Assembly (NCBI RefSeq): GCF_004765795.1
Contig: NZ_SBIV01000005.1
Coordinates: forward strand, 186,001-250,000
DNA length: 64,000 nt
Reading direction: 5' to 3'
DNA from: Halorussus marinus
Lineage (GTDB): Archaea > Halobacteriota > Halobacteria > Halobacteriales > Haladaptataceae
Each line of letters starts with the position of its first letter. Within the stretch, counting starts at the first letter, position 1. The notes under the pieces were generated by a model. It did no database searches and was not told the origin of the DNA. It saw only the letters and a list, made by a program, of their open reading frames with translations. The translations under genes were made by a program, and so were the position numbers. This document shows positions 47,857 through 56,226 of this stretch, in pieces.

Positions 47857-49224
47857 TCAGAGCTCTGACCCGATCGCCTCCGCGACCGTCGCGCTCGCGG
47901 CCGGAACTTCGCGGGCCCTCGCCTCGATGGCCACGTAGTAACTGAGGTCCGGGACGAGCCAGTCGACCGGCACTTGGTCCCTGTCGGCGTACTCTTCTAT
48001 CTGGCGGTCCGCATACCCGAAGTCGCCGAGCGACGCCAACAGGCGGCGGTCGAGACGGGAGTGGCGCTCCGAGTCGGCGGCCGCCGCGACGGCGTCGACG
48101 GCCGCGTCCCGGATCGTTCGCACGTCCTCGATCGTCTCGACCCTGACGAACTCGCCGTCGGCGACCCGCTCGCGCAACCGTTCGAACGCGCGGACCTGCG
48201 CCAGCGTGTCGTGGACCGAGAGGACGACGCTCGCCCGCCGCCCGGTCGCCAGTTCGTCGTCGAGTCCGTCGGCGTACTCCGCGTCCCGGAGCCCCGTCAG
48301 CGCCTCGGCGATCGGCGTCCCCTCGACGTCTCGGTCGACCAGCGACGAGGCCTCGGCGTGGGGTTCGCCCGGTAGCGCCTCGCGGCGCTCGTCGAGCGTC
48401 TCGACCAGCGACTCGCCGACAGCCCGGAGCCCCTCGCCGATCGGCCGCGGGTCGCCCAGCGACGCCACGTACCGATCGTAGACGTACGCGGCGTCGTCGA
48501 TCGCGGCCCGGGCGGACTCGACCTCGCCCGCGAACTCGCCGATCGCGAGCGGGTTGTCCGGACGCCGACGATACCGGCGGTGGTGTTCGCCGGCGCCCCG
48601 GAGCCGACGGCCCGCGAACCCCACCCGCTCTTCGATCTGGGCGTGGGCGAGCACCGCGCGCACCGGCGCCTGTCCCACGTAGCGCCACCGGAACTGGAAC
48701 TCCTCGAGGGCCCGACGGACCGTCGGAATCGACGCCCGAACCGCCTCGCGATCGAGGTCGCCGTCGATGGCGGCCCACGCCGCCGCGGCCGCCCTGGCGT
48801 CCTCGCGGGCGTCCCGGAGCCGGCCCATCGCGTCGGCGGTCGTGGTCGCCTCGGCGGCGTCGGCGAGCGCCTCGGTCGCCTCCTCGTAGAGCCGACTCAC
48901 CTCCTGTCGTATCACGCCGTTGGGCACGTCGCTCTCGTCGAGCGGCGCCGGCACCGCCGAGAGGTGCTCGCGGGCTGTCGCGGCCGCCTCGTCGAGGTAC
49001 GACTGCTCGACCTCGACCGGGAACCGCTCGGTCACCGTCGGCGGGTCGGTCGAGGCCACCTCCGAGAGCGCCGCGCCCTCGACCGTCGGGCCCCTGTCGT
49101 CCGAGAAGTAGCCGAACCCGTTACAGCCCGCGAGCCCGGCGCTCGCCGCGAGCGCGAGGAATCCCCGCCTCGTCGTCCGGGCGCGAGCGCCTCGCCGGGT
49201 CCGGTCGGTGGCCTCGGGGCTCAT
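47857..49224 (-). CDS. Tat lipoprotein, helical, unknown
   Basis: The 455-residue protein has a Tat signal (TTRRGFLALAASAGLAGC) with lipobox, then a long helix-rich, Ala/Glu/Arg-rich body (LDEAAATAREHLSAVPA; ADAAEATTTADAMGRLRDARED; VVLSVHDTLAQVRAFERLRERVADG). It is likely a solenoid or coiled-coil-like extracellular protein, with no metal or catalytic motif seen. The ATG at 49224 overlaps the preceding gene's stop by 4 nt (ATGA), so the two lipoproteins are made together. The long upstream frame is low-complexity and rejected. Confidence 0.72.
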   Translation of the reverse strand: MSPEATDRTRRGARARTTRRGFLALAASAGLAGCNGFGYFSDDRGPTVEGAALSEVASTDPPTVTERFPVEVEQSYLDEAAATAREHLSAVPAPLDESDVPNGVIRQEVSRLYEEATEALADAAEATTTADAMGRLRDAREDARAAAAAWAAIDGDLDREAVRASIPTVRRALEEFQFRWRYVGQAPVRAVLAHAQIEERVGFAGRRLRGAGEHHRRYRRRPDNPLAIGEFAGEVESARAAIDDAAYVYDRYVASLGDPRPIGEGLRAVGESLVETLDERREALPGEPHAEASSLVDRDVEGTPIAEALTGLRDAEYADGLDDELATGRRASVVLSVHDTLAQVRAFERLRERVADGEFVRVETIEDVRTIRDAAVDAVAAAADSERHSRLDRRLLASLGDFGYADRQIEEYADRDQVPVDWLVPDLSYYVAIEARAREVPAASATVAEAIGSEL

Positions 49225-49919
49225 CGCTCGGCCTCCGTCGTCTCGGTCGCGTTCGTCCGGGTCTTTGGCCCGTAGTCCGGCGCCTCGGTCGTCGTTCCGT
49301 CGCCGTCGGGCGGTCGCCGCCTCACACGACACGGCCCGGAGCCCCACGAGGAGCCGTAGCTGTTGACCTCGTCGGGGTCGAGGGCCTCGGGGATCCGGAT
49401 CAGCACCGAGACGCCGTCGTGGGCGTCGGCGCGACACGACACGTCGGCGTCGCGGTGGCGGCTCCCGAAGTCGACTTCGACGTCGCGCTCGGACCACGAG
49501 ACGTTACACAGTTCGAGCGTGAGACACTCCCGGACCGGCCGGGCGAGGACGTACACCGTCGCCTCGCCGAAGTCGGTGTCCGCGACGAACTGCCGGGCCG
49601 CCTCGGCGCCCTCCACGTCGGCGTATCGGAGTCGGTCGGCGTCCTCGGTGCCGGCGACGAAGCCGCGTCCGTCGCGGTGGGTCGGCGGGTCGTCGTCCGA
49701 CGCGGTCTCGGTCGTAGCGTCCACGTCGCGAAACCAGACGGGCGGTCGGTTCTCGGCGTTGCGCACCGTGCGGTGGTCGGGGATCGTTCGATCGCCGTCC
49801 TCGGGCGGGACCGACGCGCTGTCGGTCGCGGTGTCGGTCACCGACTCGCCACAGCCGGCGAGTCCGGCCATCGCGGCCGTCGCTCCCTGGAGGAGGCGTC
49901 GTCGCGTCAGCGGGACCAT
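49221..49919 (-). CDS. Tat lipoprotein, unknown, coupled to the helical lipoprotein
   Basis: The 232-residue protein has a Tat signal (LTRRRLLQGATAAMAGLAGC) with lipobox and a Ser/Asp/Thr-rich linker, then a beta-rich domain with three Cys (VRECLTLELCNVSWSERDVEV and DVSCRAD, later PCRVRRRP) that could form disulfides outside the cell. The C-terminal 30 residues are low-complexity. Unknown family. It leads the two-gene lipoprotein unit; both products probably face the same pseudo-periplasmic side. Confidence 0.72.
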   Translation of the reverse strand: MVPLTRRRLLQGATAAMAGLAGCGESVTDTATDSASVPPEDGDRTIPDHRTVRNAENRPPVWFRDVDATTETASDDDPPTHRDGRGFVAGTEDADRLRYADVEGAEAARQFVADTDFGEATVYVLARPVRECLTLELCNVSWSERDVEVDFGSRHRDADVSCRADAHDGVSVLIRIPEALDPDEVNSYGSSWGSGPCRVRRRPPDGDGTTTEAPDYGPKTRTNATETTEAER

Positions 49920-49996
49920 GTTCGAGACAGGCGAACAACACTACGTTAATGCTTGGGTTCGGTCGCCGCCGAGTAGCCGGTCCCGATCGGGACGCG

Positions 49997-50527
49997 CTAC
50001 ACCAGCGTCGACGGCCGGTTCCCGAGGTAGTCGAACACCGCCCCGAGCGTGAACCCGTACGAGAAGTGCGCGCCCAGCGTCACCACGAGGTAAAGCACCA
50101 GCGCCAGTCCGGTGTAGCCCTCGTAGAAGGCGGGCGCGAACCCGGTCCAGAGGGCGAACCCGAACGGGACTCCCTTGGTGGCGTACTTCTCGCCCGGCAG
50201 GTACGACCCGATGGACGCGAACAACAGCGGCCACATCACCATCCCGGTCAGCAAAAACAGGATGTACCCGACGGCGGTCGGACTCAGCGGCAACAGGAAG
50301 TCCAGCCCCGTGAGTTCGGTCAGCGTCCCGAAACTGCTGAGCCGGAACGCGCCGAACGAGGTCGCGATGAGCAACCCCACGGTCAGCGCGCCCGTCCCGA
50401 CGAGACCGCCCACCGCGCCGATGAGCCCGTCGGTGACGATCCCGCTCAGGTGGTCGAAGTCCGGTTCGGCCGGTTCGGCCCGCTCCTCGGGCATCTCGAC
50501 TGTGACGTCCCGTTCCTCCCCATCCAT
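49997..50527 (-). CDS. Membrane protein next to the terminal oxidase (DUF6789 type)
   Basis: The 176-residue protein has four to five membrane helices with conserved-looking motifs (GMVMWPLLFASIGSYLPG, YATKGVPFGFALWTGFAPAFYEGYTGLALVLYLVVTLGAHFSYGFTLGAVFDYLG in parts). It resembles the DUF6789 proteins that often lie near heme-copper oxidase genes; whether it is a subunit or assembly factor is not known. The ATG at 50527 follows an N-terminal acidic tail (ERDVTVEMPEERAEPAEPDFDHL). It is divergent from coxB with 96 bases between. Confidence 0.72.
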   Translation of the reverse strand: MDGEERDVTVEMPEERAEPAEPDFDHLSGIVTDGLIGAVGGLVGTGALTVGLLIATSFGAFRLSSFGTLTELTGLDFLLPLSPTAVGYILFLLTGMVMWPLLFASIGSYLPGEKYATKGVPFGFALWTGFAPAFYEGYTGLALVLYLVVTLGAHFSYGFTLGAVFDYLGNRPSTLV

Positions 50528-50623
50528 GTTTATTGGTACCACTCAACGAGGTAAAAACGTTCGCCACAGCGCCCGGGTAATTCTGCACAACGGATAAGTG
50601 TGTGGGCGTTGTTGACGCGTAGC

Positions 50624-51430
50624 ATGAATTGGGGGGTCGAGCAGTTCGCCCGCGCCGTCGGCCTCGCCCAGTCCGGGGGCGGGCTCGTCCCGCGGGGCAC
50701 CCGCGTCGACGTGTTCGAGCAGATCTTCTGGCTGTTTCTCGCGTTGGGGACGCTGGTGGGCGCGGTCGTCATCGGGTACATGCTGTACAACGCCTACAAG
50801 TATCGCGACGGCGACGCGCGGGCCGATCCCGACCGGTCGACGCGAGTCGGCGAACTCCCCGGGGGCGGCGACGGCGGGCGGAAGCTGTTCTACTCGTTCG
50901 GCGCGAGTACCCTCATCGTGATCTCGCTTGTGGCGTGGTCGTACGGAACGCTGTTGTACGTCGAACAGGACGTTCCCTCCGAGGCGGAGGGCATCGAGGT
51001 CGAGGTCGTCGGCTACCGCTTCGGGTGGGACTTCGTCTACCCGAACGGCCACACCGCGAACGCGCTCCGTGTCCCGCGCAACGAGACCGTTCAGTTGTCC
51101 GTGACCTCACGGGACGTGTTCCACACGTTCGGGATCCCCGAGCTACGGGTGAAGACCGACAGCATCCCCGGCCAGTACACGAGTTCGTGGTTCCGGGCCG
51201 AGGAGACCGCCACCTACCGGGCGCGGTGTTTCGAACTCTGCGGGGCCGGCCACTCGTACATGACCGCCGAGGTGATCGTGATGGAGCCCGCCGAGTACGA
51301 GGCGTGGTACGCGAACACGACCGGAGAGGCCGGTAGCGAGGCGATCGGCGCCCGGGACGAAGACCGAATCGGCGCGCCCGCGACGCCCGGCGGGCCCGCG
51401 ACGGTCGCCGCCCGAGGGGTGGTCGGATGA
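50624..51430 (+). CDS. coxB: Cytochrome c/terminal oxidase subunit II (CoxB)
   Basis: The 268-residue protein has two membrane helices (residues about 30-55 and 92-112) and an external cupredoxin domain with a complete CuA site: H167 in FHTFGIP and C202, E204, C206, H210, M213 in CFELCGAGHSYM. It therefore accepts electrons from a soluble carrier, which in haloarchaea is probably halocyanin rather than cytochrome c. Quinol oxidases lack this site, so that type is excluded. The ATG at 50624 is chosen over a GTG-type start at 50600. The stop overlaps the coxAC ATG by 4 nt. A TATA-like CGGATAAGTG lies at 50591-50600. Confidence 0.93.
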   Translation: MNWGVEQFARAVGLAQSGGGLVPRGTRVDVFEQIFWLFLALGTLVGAVVIGYMLYNAYKYRDGDARADPDRSTRVGELPGGGDGGRKLFYSFGASTLIVISLVAWSYGTLLYVEQDVPSEAEGIEVEVVGYRFGWDFVYPNGHTANALRVPRNETVQLSVTSRDVFHTFGIPELRVKTDSIPGQYTSSWFRAEETATYRARCFELCGAGHSYMTAEVIVMEPAEYEAWYANTTGEAGSEAIGARDEDRIGAPATPGGPATVAARGVVG

Positions 51431-53931
51431 GCGCCGAAACCGACTCCGGCGGCGATCACGGCCTGCCGGACTCCTCGACGATAACGCGGTGGCTCGTCAC
51501 GACCAACCACAAGGACGTCGGCATCCTCTATACGGTCACGGCCCTGTTTTTCCTCGTGTTCGGGGGCGTGCTGGCGCTGTTGATGCGGATCCAGCTCTGG
51601 ACGCCGGGCGCGGGCTTTCTCGAAGCCGTCTCGTACAATCAGGCCGTCTCGGCCCACGGGCTCATCATGGTGTTCTGGTTCCTCTCGCCGTTCGCGTTCG
51701 GGTTCGCGAACTACGTCGTCCCGCTCCAGATCGGCGCCCGAGACCTCGCGTTCCCGCGACTCAACGCGCTGTCGTACTGGCTCTATCTCTTCTCGGGGCT
51801 GTTGTTCGCGGTGTCGTTCTTCCAGGGCGCCACCTTCGCGGGCGGGTGGACGATGTACGCGCCGCTGAACGTCCCGGTCTACACCCCCGACATCGGCGCG
51901 AGCACCGCGGTGCTGGCGCTGGTGCTTTTCGTCGTCTCCGTGACGGTGTCGTCGGTCAACTTCCTCACCTCGATGCACCGGATGCGCGCCGAGGGGCTGA
52001 CGCTCCGGCGGATGCCGATCTTCTCGTGGACCATCCTGCTCACGGTGTGGATGATGCTGTTCGCGTTCGCGGCGCTGCTGGCCGCCCTGCTCATCCTCTC
52101 GTCGGACCGACTGCTCGGCACCCAGTACTTCGCCGCGACGGGCGCGGGCGGGTCGCTACTGTGGGCCCACCTGTTCTGGTTCTTCGGCCACCCGGAGGTG
52201 TACATCGTCTTCTTCCCGGCGCTTGGCGTGATGGCCGAGTGCTTCCAGACGTTCACCGGCCAGCGGCTCGTCGGCCGGAAGTGGTTCATCGCGGCGATGG
52301 TGCTGGTGGCCCTCCAGAGCTTCGTCGTCTGGATGCACCACATGTTCCTGACCTCGATCAACCTCGAGATCAAGACGCTGTTCATGGCGACCACCATCGG
52401 CATCTCCTTGCCGTTCGATCTGATGGTGTTCGCGCTCATCTACACCCTCATCAAGGGTCGGATCCGGTTCACCACTCCCTTCCTGTTTTCGTTCGGCGCG
52501 CTGGTGCTTTTCATCATCGGAGGGATCACCGGCGTCTTCCTCGGGGCGGTCGTCCTCGACTACGAGTTCCGGGGGACCTACTGGGTGGTCGCACACTTCC
52601 ACTACGTGATGGTGGGGGGCGTGACCGCGCTGTTTGGCGGCCTCTACTACTGGTTCCCGAAGATGACCGGGAAGATGTACGACGAGTTTCTGGGCAAACT
52701 CCACTTCGGGCTCTACTTCGTCGGGTTCAATCTGCTGTACTTCCCGATGTTCCTCTCGTGGGAGACTCCTCGCCGGGACTTCGTCTACCCCGAGGCGTTC
52801 GTCTCGTGGCACCAGCTCTCGACGGTCGGCGGATTCGTGCTCGGGATCTCGTTTCTGGTGATGTTCTACAACCTCGCGAAGAGCCTGGTCGCGGGCGAGG
52901 CGGCCGACGACAACCCGTGGGCGTTCTCGACGACCACCGAGTGGGCGCTCCCCTCCCCGCCGCCGATCGAGAACTTCCCCGGCGTCCCGACGTTCGCCAG
53001 CGGCGCGTTGGAGTTCCGATCCGCGGAAGCGGGCGACCGGTCGGCCGTCGAGATCGCCGACGGCGGCGGGGAGCCCGCGCCCGACGGCGGGCCGGCCCAC
53101 GCGGCCGGGACCGACGCCGCCGACCACGAGGAGGACCACGCCAGCCCGTGGCCCCTCGCGGTCGGCGTCGCGTCGTTCGTCCTGTTGCTCGGGCTCTCTG
53201 GGCTCCAGCGCGGCGGCTTCCCGTCGGGCGTCGAGGGCGGGTTCTACGTCGCGACGACCGGGGTCGGGCTCGCGGCGCTCGGGTGGACGCTGGTCCGGCT
53301 CGCCCGCGAGCGGTTCGTCGGCCCGTCGGGGCCGTTCGGCGAGAGCTGGCCGTTCGAGGCGGTCGAGAACACCAAGCTCGGCGTCTGGATCTTCCTCGCG
53401 TCCGACGTGGTGCTGTTCGGGGCGTTCATCGGCTCGTACGTGTTCATCCGGGTCGCCCACGGCTGGACCGACTGGCACGAGCTCGTCCCCGAAGCCCACG
53501 TCGTCACGCCCGGACTGGTCAACACCTACCTGCTTCTCACCAGTAGCTTCGCGGTCGTGGTCGCGCTGGTGGCCGCCGAGCGCGAGAGCCGATGGGGGCT
53601 TGTCGGGAGCCTCGGGCTCACGTTCGGGCTCGGGGTCGCGTTCCTCGTCAACAAGGCGATGGAGTGGCAACACCTGTTCCACGTCCACGGCGAGACGTTC
53701 GCGAACGGCTGGGTGCCCAGCACGAACGTCGCCGCCTCGACGTTCTACCTGACGACCGGGCTCCACGGCCTCCACGTAATCGGCGGGCTGTGTATCGCGC
53801 TGTACCTCGTCGCCCGGGCGTGGAACGGGGCGTACCTCGACGACGAGCGCTCCATCGAGTACTTCGGGCTGTACTGGCACTTCGTCGACATCGTGTGGCT
53901 GTTCCTGTTCCCGCTGTTCTACATCCTGTGA
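51427..53931 (+). CDS. coxAC: Fused terminal-oxidase subunits I and III (CoxA-CoxC)
   Basis: The 834-residue protein fuses subunit I (residues about 15-500) with subunit III (about 640-834) by an acidic linker. Subunit I has the low-spin heme ligands H77 and H392, the CuB ligands H255, H304 and H305 with the cross-linked Y259 in HPEVY, and the high-spin heme ligand H390. The segment SSDRLLGTQYF and the conserved KM-type loops agree with A-type heme-copper oxidases. Subunit III has the expected helices (VWIFLASDVVLFGAFIGSYVF; YLTTGLHGLHVIGGLCIALYLVAR) with the E and H of CoxC. It reduces O2 to water and pumps protons. ATGA overlap with coxB couples translation. Confidence 0.94.
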   Translation: MSAETDSGGDHGLPDSSTITRWLVTTNHKDVGILYTVTALFFLVFGGVLALLMRIQLWTPGAGFLEAVSYNQAVSAHGLIMVFWFLSPFAFGFANYVVPLQIGARDLAFPRLNALSYWLYLFSGLLFAVSFFQGATFAGGWTMYAPLNVPVYTPDIGASTAVLALVLFVVSVTVSSVNFLTSMHRMRAEGLTLRRMPIFSWTILLTVWMMLFAFAALLAALLILSSDRLLGTQYFAATGAGGSLLWAHLFWFFGHPEVYIVFFPALGVMAECFQTFTGQRLVGRKWFIAAMVLVALQSFVVWMHHMFLTSINLEIKTLFMATTIGISLPFDLMVFALIYTLIKGRIRFTTPFLFSFGALVLFIIGGITGVFLGAVVLDYEFRGTYWVVAHFHYVMVGGVTALFGGLYYWFPKMTGKMYDEFLGKLHFGLYFVGFNLLYFPMFLSWETPRRDFVYPEAFVSWHQLSTVGGFVLGISFLVMFYNLAKSLVAGEAADDNPWAFSTTTEWALPSPPPIENFPGVPTFASGALEFRSAEAGDRSAVEIADGGGEPAPDGGPAHAAGTDAADHEEDHASPWPLAVGVASFVLLLGLSGLQRGGFPSGVEGGFYVATTGVGLAALGWTLVRLARERFVGPSGPFGESWPFEAVENTKLGVWIFLASDVVLFGAFIGSYVFIRVAHGWTDWHELVPEAHVVTPGLVNTYLLLTSSFAVVVALVAAERESRWGLVGSLGLTFGLGVAFLVNKAMEWQHLFHVHGETFANGWVPSTNVAASTFYLTTGLHGLHVIGGLCIALYLVARAWNGAYLDDERSIEYFGLYWHFVDIVWLFLFPLFYIL

Positions 53932-53933
53932 CA

Positions 53934-54194
53934 ATGAGCAAGCTCAGACTCTACACGGCGATCTACGTGGTGCTGTTCGGGCTCGCGACCGCCCAGACGC
54001 TCGTGGAGTTCGCGGGCCTCGACTACTGGGTCGGCCTCTGGACGATCGTCGGCCTGTCGTTCCTGAAGGCCGCGATCGTCGCGGGCTACTACCAGCACCT
54101 CCGGTGGGAACCCCGGTCGATCTCGTTCGTGTTGCTGGTCGGACTGCTGGCGGCGCTCGCGCTGACGGTCGCGTCGTCGTACTCGATCACGTAG
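53934..54194 (+). CDS. Terminal-oxidase subunit IV-like small membrane protein
   Basis: The 86-residue protein has three membrane helices (LYTAIYVVLFGLATAQTLVEF, LWTIVGLSFLKAAIVAGYYQHL, SISFVLLVGLLAALALTVASSY), the pattern of COX4_pro-type subunits where the K-x-Y-x-H motif closes the second helix (LKAAIVAGYYQHLRWEP). It begins 3 bases after the coxAC stop, so it is part of the operon and probably stabilises the oxidase complex. Confidence 0.82.
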   Translation: MSKLRLYTAIYVVLFGLATAQTLVEFAGLDYWVGLWTIVGLSFLKAAIVAGYYQHLRWEPRSISFVLLVGLLAALALTVASSYSIT

Positions 54195-54206
54195 CACGCG
54201 GGGCGC

Positions 54207-54500
54207 TCACCCCGGCGCCTGGACCGCGGCCACCGCCATGTACGAGAACACGAAAAAGGCGTACAGCCCCACCAGCGCGCCGACCACCTTGAGGTGGTAG
54301 ACGAACAGGTCGTCGGCCTCGGCCTCGCGGGCGGTTTCGTACGCCGCCCGCTCGTCGGCCGAACAGCGTTCGGGATGGGACTCGCCGAGGTGGAGCGCCC
54401 GGAGGCGCTCGCTCCGGAAGGGTCGGCCGCAGTGGGGACATCTGGCGGGCGTCTCGGCGTCGGGAACCCGGAGGTCGCGTTCGGAGACGGCCACGCTCAC
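54207..54500 (-). CDS. C2H2 zinc-finger plus membrane-anchor protein
   Basis: The 97-residue protein has an N-terminal C2H2-like finger (ARCPHCGRPFRSERLRALHLGESHPERC) followed by an acidic linker and a C-terminal helix (VVGALVGLYAFFVFSYMAVAAV). It is one of the haloarchaeal cytochrome-oxidase-associated small membrane proteins. Its GTG start at 54500 overlaps the preceding stop by 4 nt; a second GTG two codons later is also possible. It ends tail-to-tail with the subunit IV gene 12 bases away, so the two operons converge. Confidence 0.75.
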   Translation of the reverse strand: MSVAVSERDLRVPDAETPARCPHCGRPFRSERLRALHLGESHPERCSADERAAYETAREAEADDLFVYHLKVVGALVGLYAFFVFSYMAVAAVQAPG

Positions 54501-54922
54501 CACCCCACTACGAGGTCGGCGACGATCGCCGCGAGGACGAGCGTCCCGAACAGCCACGCGCTCAGGAGCGCGGCCTGGGAACTCCGGAGCCCGCGGACCC
54601 GCGCCGACTGGTAGGTCCCCCACAGCAGGTAGCCGACCAGCAACGCGCCGAACAGGCCGACGAACGCGGCCGGACCGATCGCGGCGGGCACCGACACGTC
54701 GCTGACCGACGCCACCGCGACGCCGCCACCGGCGAGCAACAGCCCGAAGAATCCGGCCGCCCACGCCGCGATCGAGTCGCCGTCGGTCGCGTCGCGCTCG
54801 TAGTCGTGGTCGTCGCCCACCTCGTACCGGGGGCGTTCGCCCGTCCGTGCCAGCCCCACCCAGACCGCGACGAGGAGGGCGCCGGTCGCGAGCGCGCTCG
54901 CGACGTATGCGGATTCGACCAT
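54497..54922 (-). CDS. Membrane protein, unknown, oxidase neighbourhood
   Basis: The 141-residue protein has four hydrophobic segments (SALATGALLVAVWVGLA, AAWAAGFFGLLLAGGGVAVAS, AAIGPAAFVGLFGALLVGYLLWG, LLSAWLFGTLVLAAIVADLVV) and an acidic loop rich in Asp and Tyr (VGDDHDYERDATDGDS). The ATG at 54922 is chosen; a GTG at 54931 gives three more residues. It is cotranslated with the zinc-finger membrane protein. A role in oxidase assembly is possible from position only. Confidence 0.72.
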   Translation of the reverse strand: MVESAYVASALATGALLVAVWVGLARTGERPRYEVGDDHDYERDATDGDSIAAWAAGFFGLLLAGGGVAVASVSDVSVPAAIGPAAFVGLFGALLVGYLLWGTYQSARVRGLRSSQAALLSAWLFGTLVLAAIVADLVVGW

Positions 54923-55086
54923 CTGAGCCACTCCGTGACGCAGTCGTGTTAGATATTAACAACCATAAAGGTTGGCTCGTCGAGAGTGTGACGAACGGTA
55001 TCACTGCTCAACCAATTTTAATACTCAACCCGCTGAACGGACGGGTACGTCAGTCGCCCGGCACGACCGGGCGCGAGGTGAACCCC

Positions 55087-55236
55087 ATGAAACGTCCACG
55101 CAACCGGTTCGACGCGGTCGGCGCCCAGTCCGACAGCGTCGGCTCCGGGAGTTCTGCTCGGTGTGCGCTCGCCGGGCGGGTGGACGCCATGGGTGAGAGT
55201 ATCTATCACCTCACTCGGACCGCTCCGGCCGCGTAA
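55087..55236 (+). CDS. Possible 49-residue small protein
   Basis: An ATG at 55087 lies 5 bases after the strong Shine-Dalgarno-like GAGGTGA and opens a frame of 49 codons, ending TAA at 55234. The peptide starts MKRPRNRFDAVGAQSDSVGS and ends in DAMGESIYHLTRTAPAA. It is basic at the start and Ser/Gly-rich, unlike the acidic neighbours, and no family is recognised. The SD and promoter favour translation; composition and lack of known relatives argue against. It may instead be a leader frame for the hairpin behind it. Confidence 0.35.
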   Translation: MKRPRNRFDAVGAQSDSVGSGSSARCALAGRVDAMGESIYHLTRTAPAA

Positions 55237-55279
55237 GGCGTCCGCCGACGCCGACGGGGTTCGCCCCTCGGCGGACGCC
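55237..55279 (+). ncRNA. Strong TTCG-capped hairpin after the small frame
   Basis: The arms GGCGTCCGCCGA (55237-55248) and TCGGCGGACGCC (55268-55279) pair perfectly over 12 bp. After a 7-base one-sided bulge (55249-55255) an inner stem GGGG/CCCC (55256-55259, 55264-55267) is capped by TTCG, the classic stable tetraloop. It begins directly at the small-frame stop codon. It could be a terminator-like, processing or regulatory RNA element. Transcript evidence is absent here. Confidence 0.5.
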
Positions 55280-55465
55280 GGGGCCGCTCGTTTCCTGCGT
55301 GTCACCACACCCGGAAGCCGGCGGCGTGTGCCGGTCGAGGCGGTCCGAGCGACCACTTCTCCGGCGCATCTCCCGGCGAGGCGCGGCGTCTCGCGGTTCG
55401 AACCGACCAGCAGACGCTCCGCTCCCGACGCGGGCACCGACCCGCGGGGGGCACCACAGCCACCA

Positions 55466-55768
55466 ATGACGGACTCCACAATCGACGCGACCGCCGACCT
55501 CGAACTGCACGTTCCCCGCGGCGGCGACGGTACCTTACAGGAGGGCATCGCCGCCGTCCTCGCCCGAAGCGCCGCGGTCGACCGAACCGAAGTCGTGGCC
55601 ATCTCGGGCGTTAGGCCCACGCTGAACGACCTCCGGGTCGACGCCTCGGTCCGACTGCGCGTCCGCGCCGACGCCGACGAGGACGCGCGGGCCGCGGTCC
55701 GGGACGCCGTCACCGACCAGTTCGGCGTCCGCGAGGTGACCGAGATCGAACCCGCGCGCTCGGCCTGA
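55466..55768 (+). CDS. Small uncharacterised protein
   Basis: The 100-residue protein has an N-terminal STIDATADLELHVPRGGDG and a compact alpha-beta body (IAAVLARSAAVDRTEVVAISGVRP, LRVDASVRLRVRADADEDARAAVRDAV, FGVREVTEIEPA), similar in pattern to small ferredoxin-like folded domains with beta-alpha-beta turns. No family is recognised. The ATG at 55466 is preferred; the frame reaches back to 55163 through sequence with hairpins and no start signal. Confidence 0.6.
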   Translation: MTDSTIDATADLELHVPRGGDGTLQEGIAAVLARSAAVDRTEVVAISGVRPTLNDLRVDASVRLRVRADADEDARAAVRDAVTDQFGVREVTEIEPARSA

Positions 55769-55846
55769 GACGGCCGCGACCCGAACGCACAGCCGACGAC
55801 CGACGCGAACGGGCGACGACCCACCGTCGCCCACTGACACCAGACC

Positions 55847-56125
55847 ATGCGACACACCGAATCCACGCGACGCCACGCATCGACCCGACTCACCGCCGAG
55901 ACCACCCGACGACTGACCGCCAGCGCCGCGGCCGTCATCGGCGCGCTGGCCGGGACGGTCGCGGGTCTGGTCGCGTTCGCCGTCGGCGCCGCCGCGGCGC
56001 TCGCCGTCGCCTCCGCTCACCCGCTGGCGGTGGTCGTCCTGACGGCCGCCGGCGTCGTCGCGCCGTTCGCGCTCGCACTCGCCGCGGTTCGGGGTGCGAG
56101 CCGAGCGCTCGTCGCGGTCGAGTAA
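55847..56125 (+). CDS. Small two-helix membrane protein
   Basis: The 92-residue protein has a basic/polar start (MRHTESTRRHASTRLTAET) and two Ala/Gly-rich membrane helices (AVIGALAGTVAGLVAFAVGAAAALAVA; LAVVVLTAAGVVAPFALALAAV). The C-terminal tail is ASRALVAVE. Function unknown. It lies between two other small genes with spaces of 78 and 101 bases. Confidence 0.6.
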   Translation: MRHTESTRRHASTRLTAETTRRLTASAAAVIGALAGTVAGLVAFAVGAAAALAVASAHPLAVVVLTAAGVVAPFALALAAVRGASRALVAVE

Positions 56126-56226
56126 GTCGACCCGCGGCCCGCGGGGCGAGACGACTATAGGCGCTCCGTACGCGTCCGAAGGCCCGACATAACAATAGAT
56201 AGGCCGACCGGACGGTACGGTGACGC

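Larger units (their letters stand above)
54932..55465. other. 534-base intergenic region with hairpins and a possible small gene
   Basis: A TATA-like TTTTAATA at 55016-55023 starts a likely + transcript near 55045. Its leader holds a hairpin (arms GCCCGG 55056-55061 and CCGGGC 55067-55072), then a Shine-Dalgarno-like GAGGTGA at 55075-55081, a short frame at 55087-55236 and a strong hairpin 55237-55279. From 55280 to 55465 no frame or other signal stands out, except a self-complementary CGGTTCGAACCG at 55394-55405. I cannot match the stretch to RNase P or SRP RNA. Confidence 0.5.

Noticed and set aside
52156..53934. 592-codon minus-strand frame opposite coxAC
   Set aside because: Its translation is highly biased in Arg, Glu, Asp and Val with no domain pattern, while the plus strand encodes an unmistakable fused oxidase.
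55394..55405. CGGTTCGAACCG resembling a tRNA T-arm
   Set aside because: The surrounding 80 bases give no acceptor, D or anticodon arm. It is simply a 12-bp palindrome in a GC-rich intergenic region.
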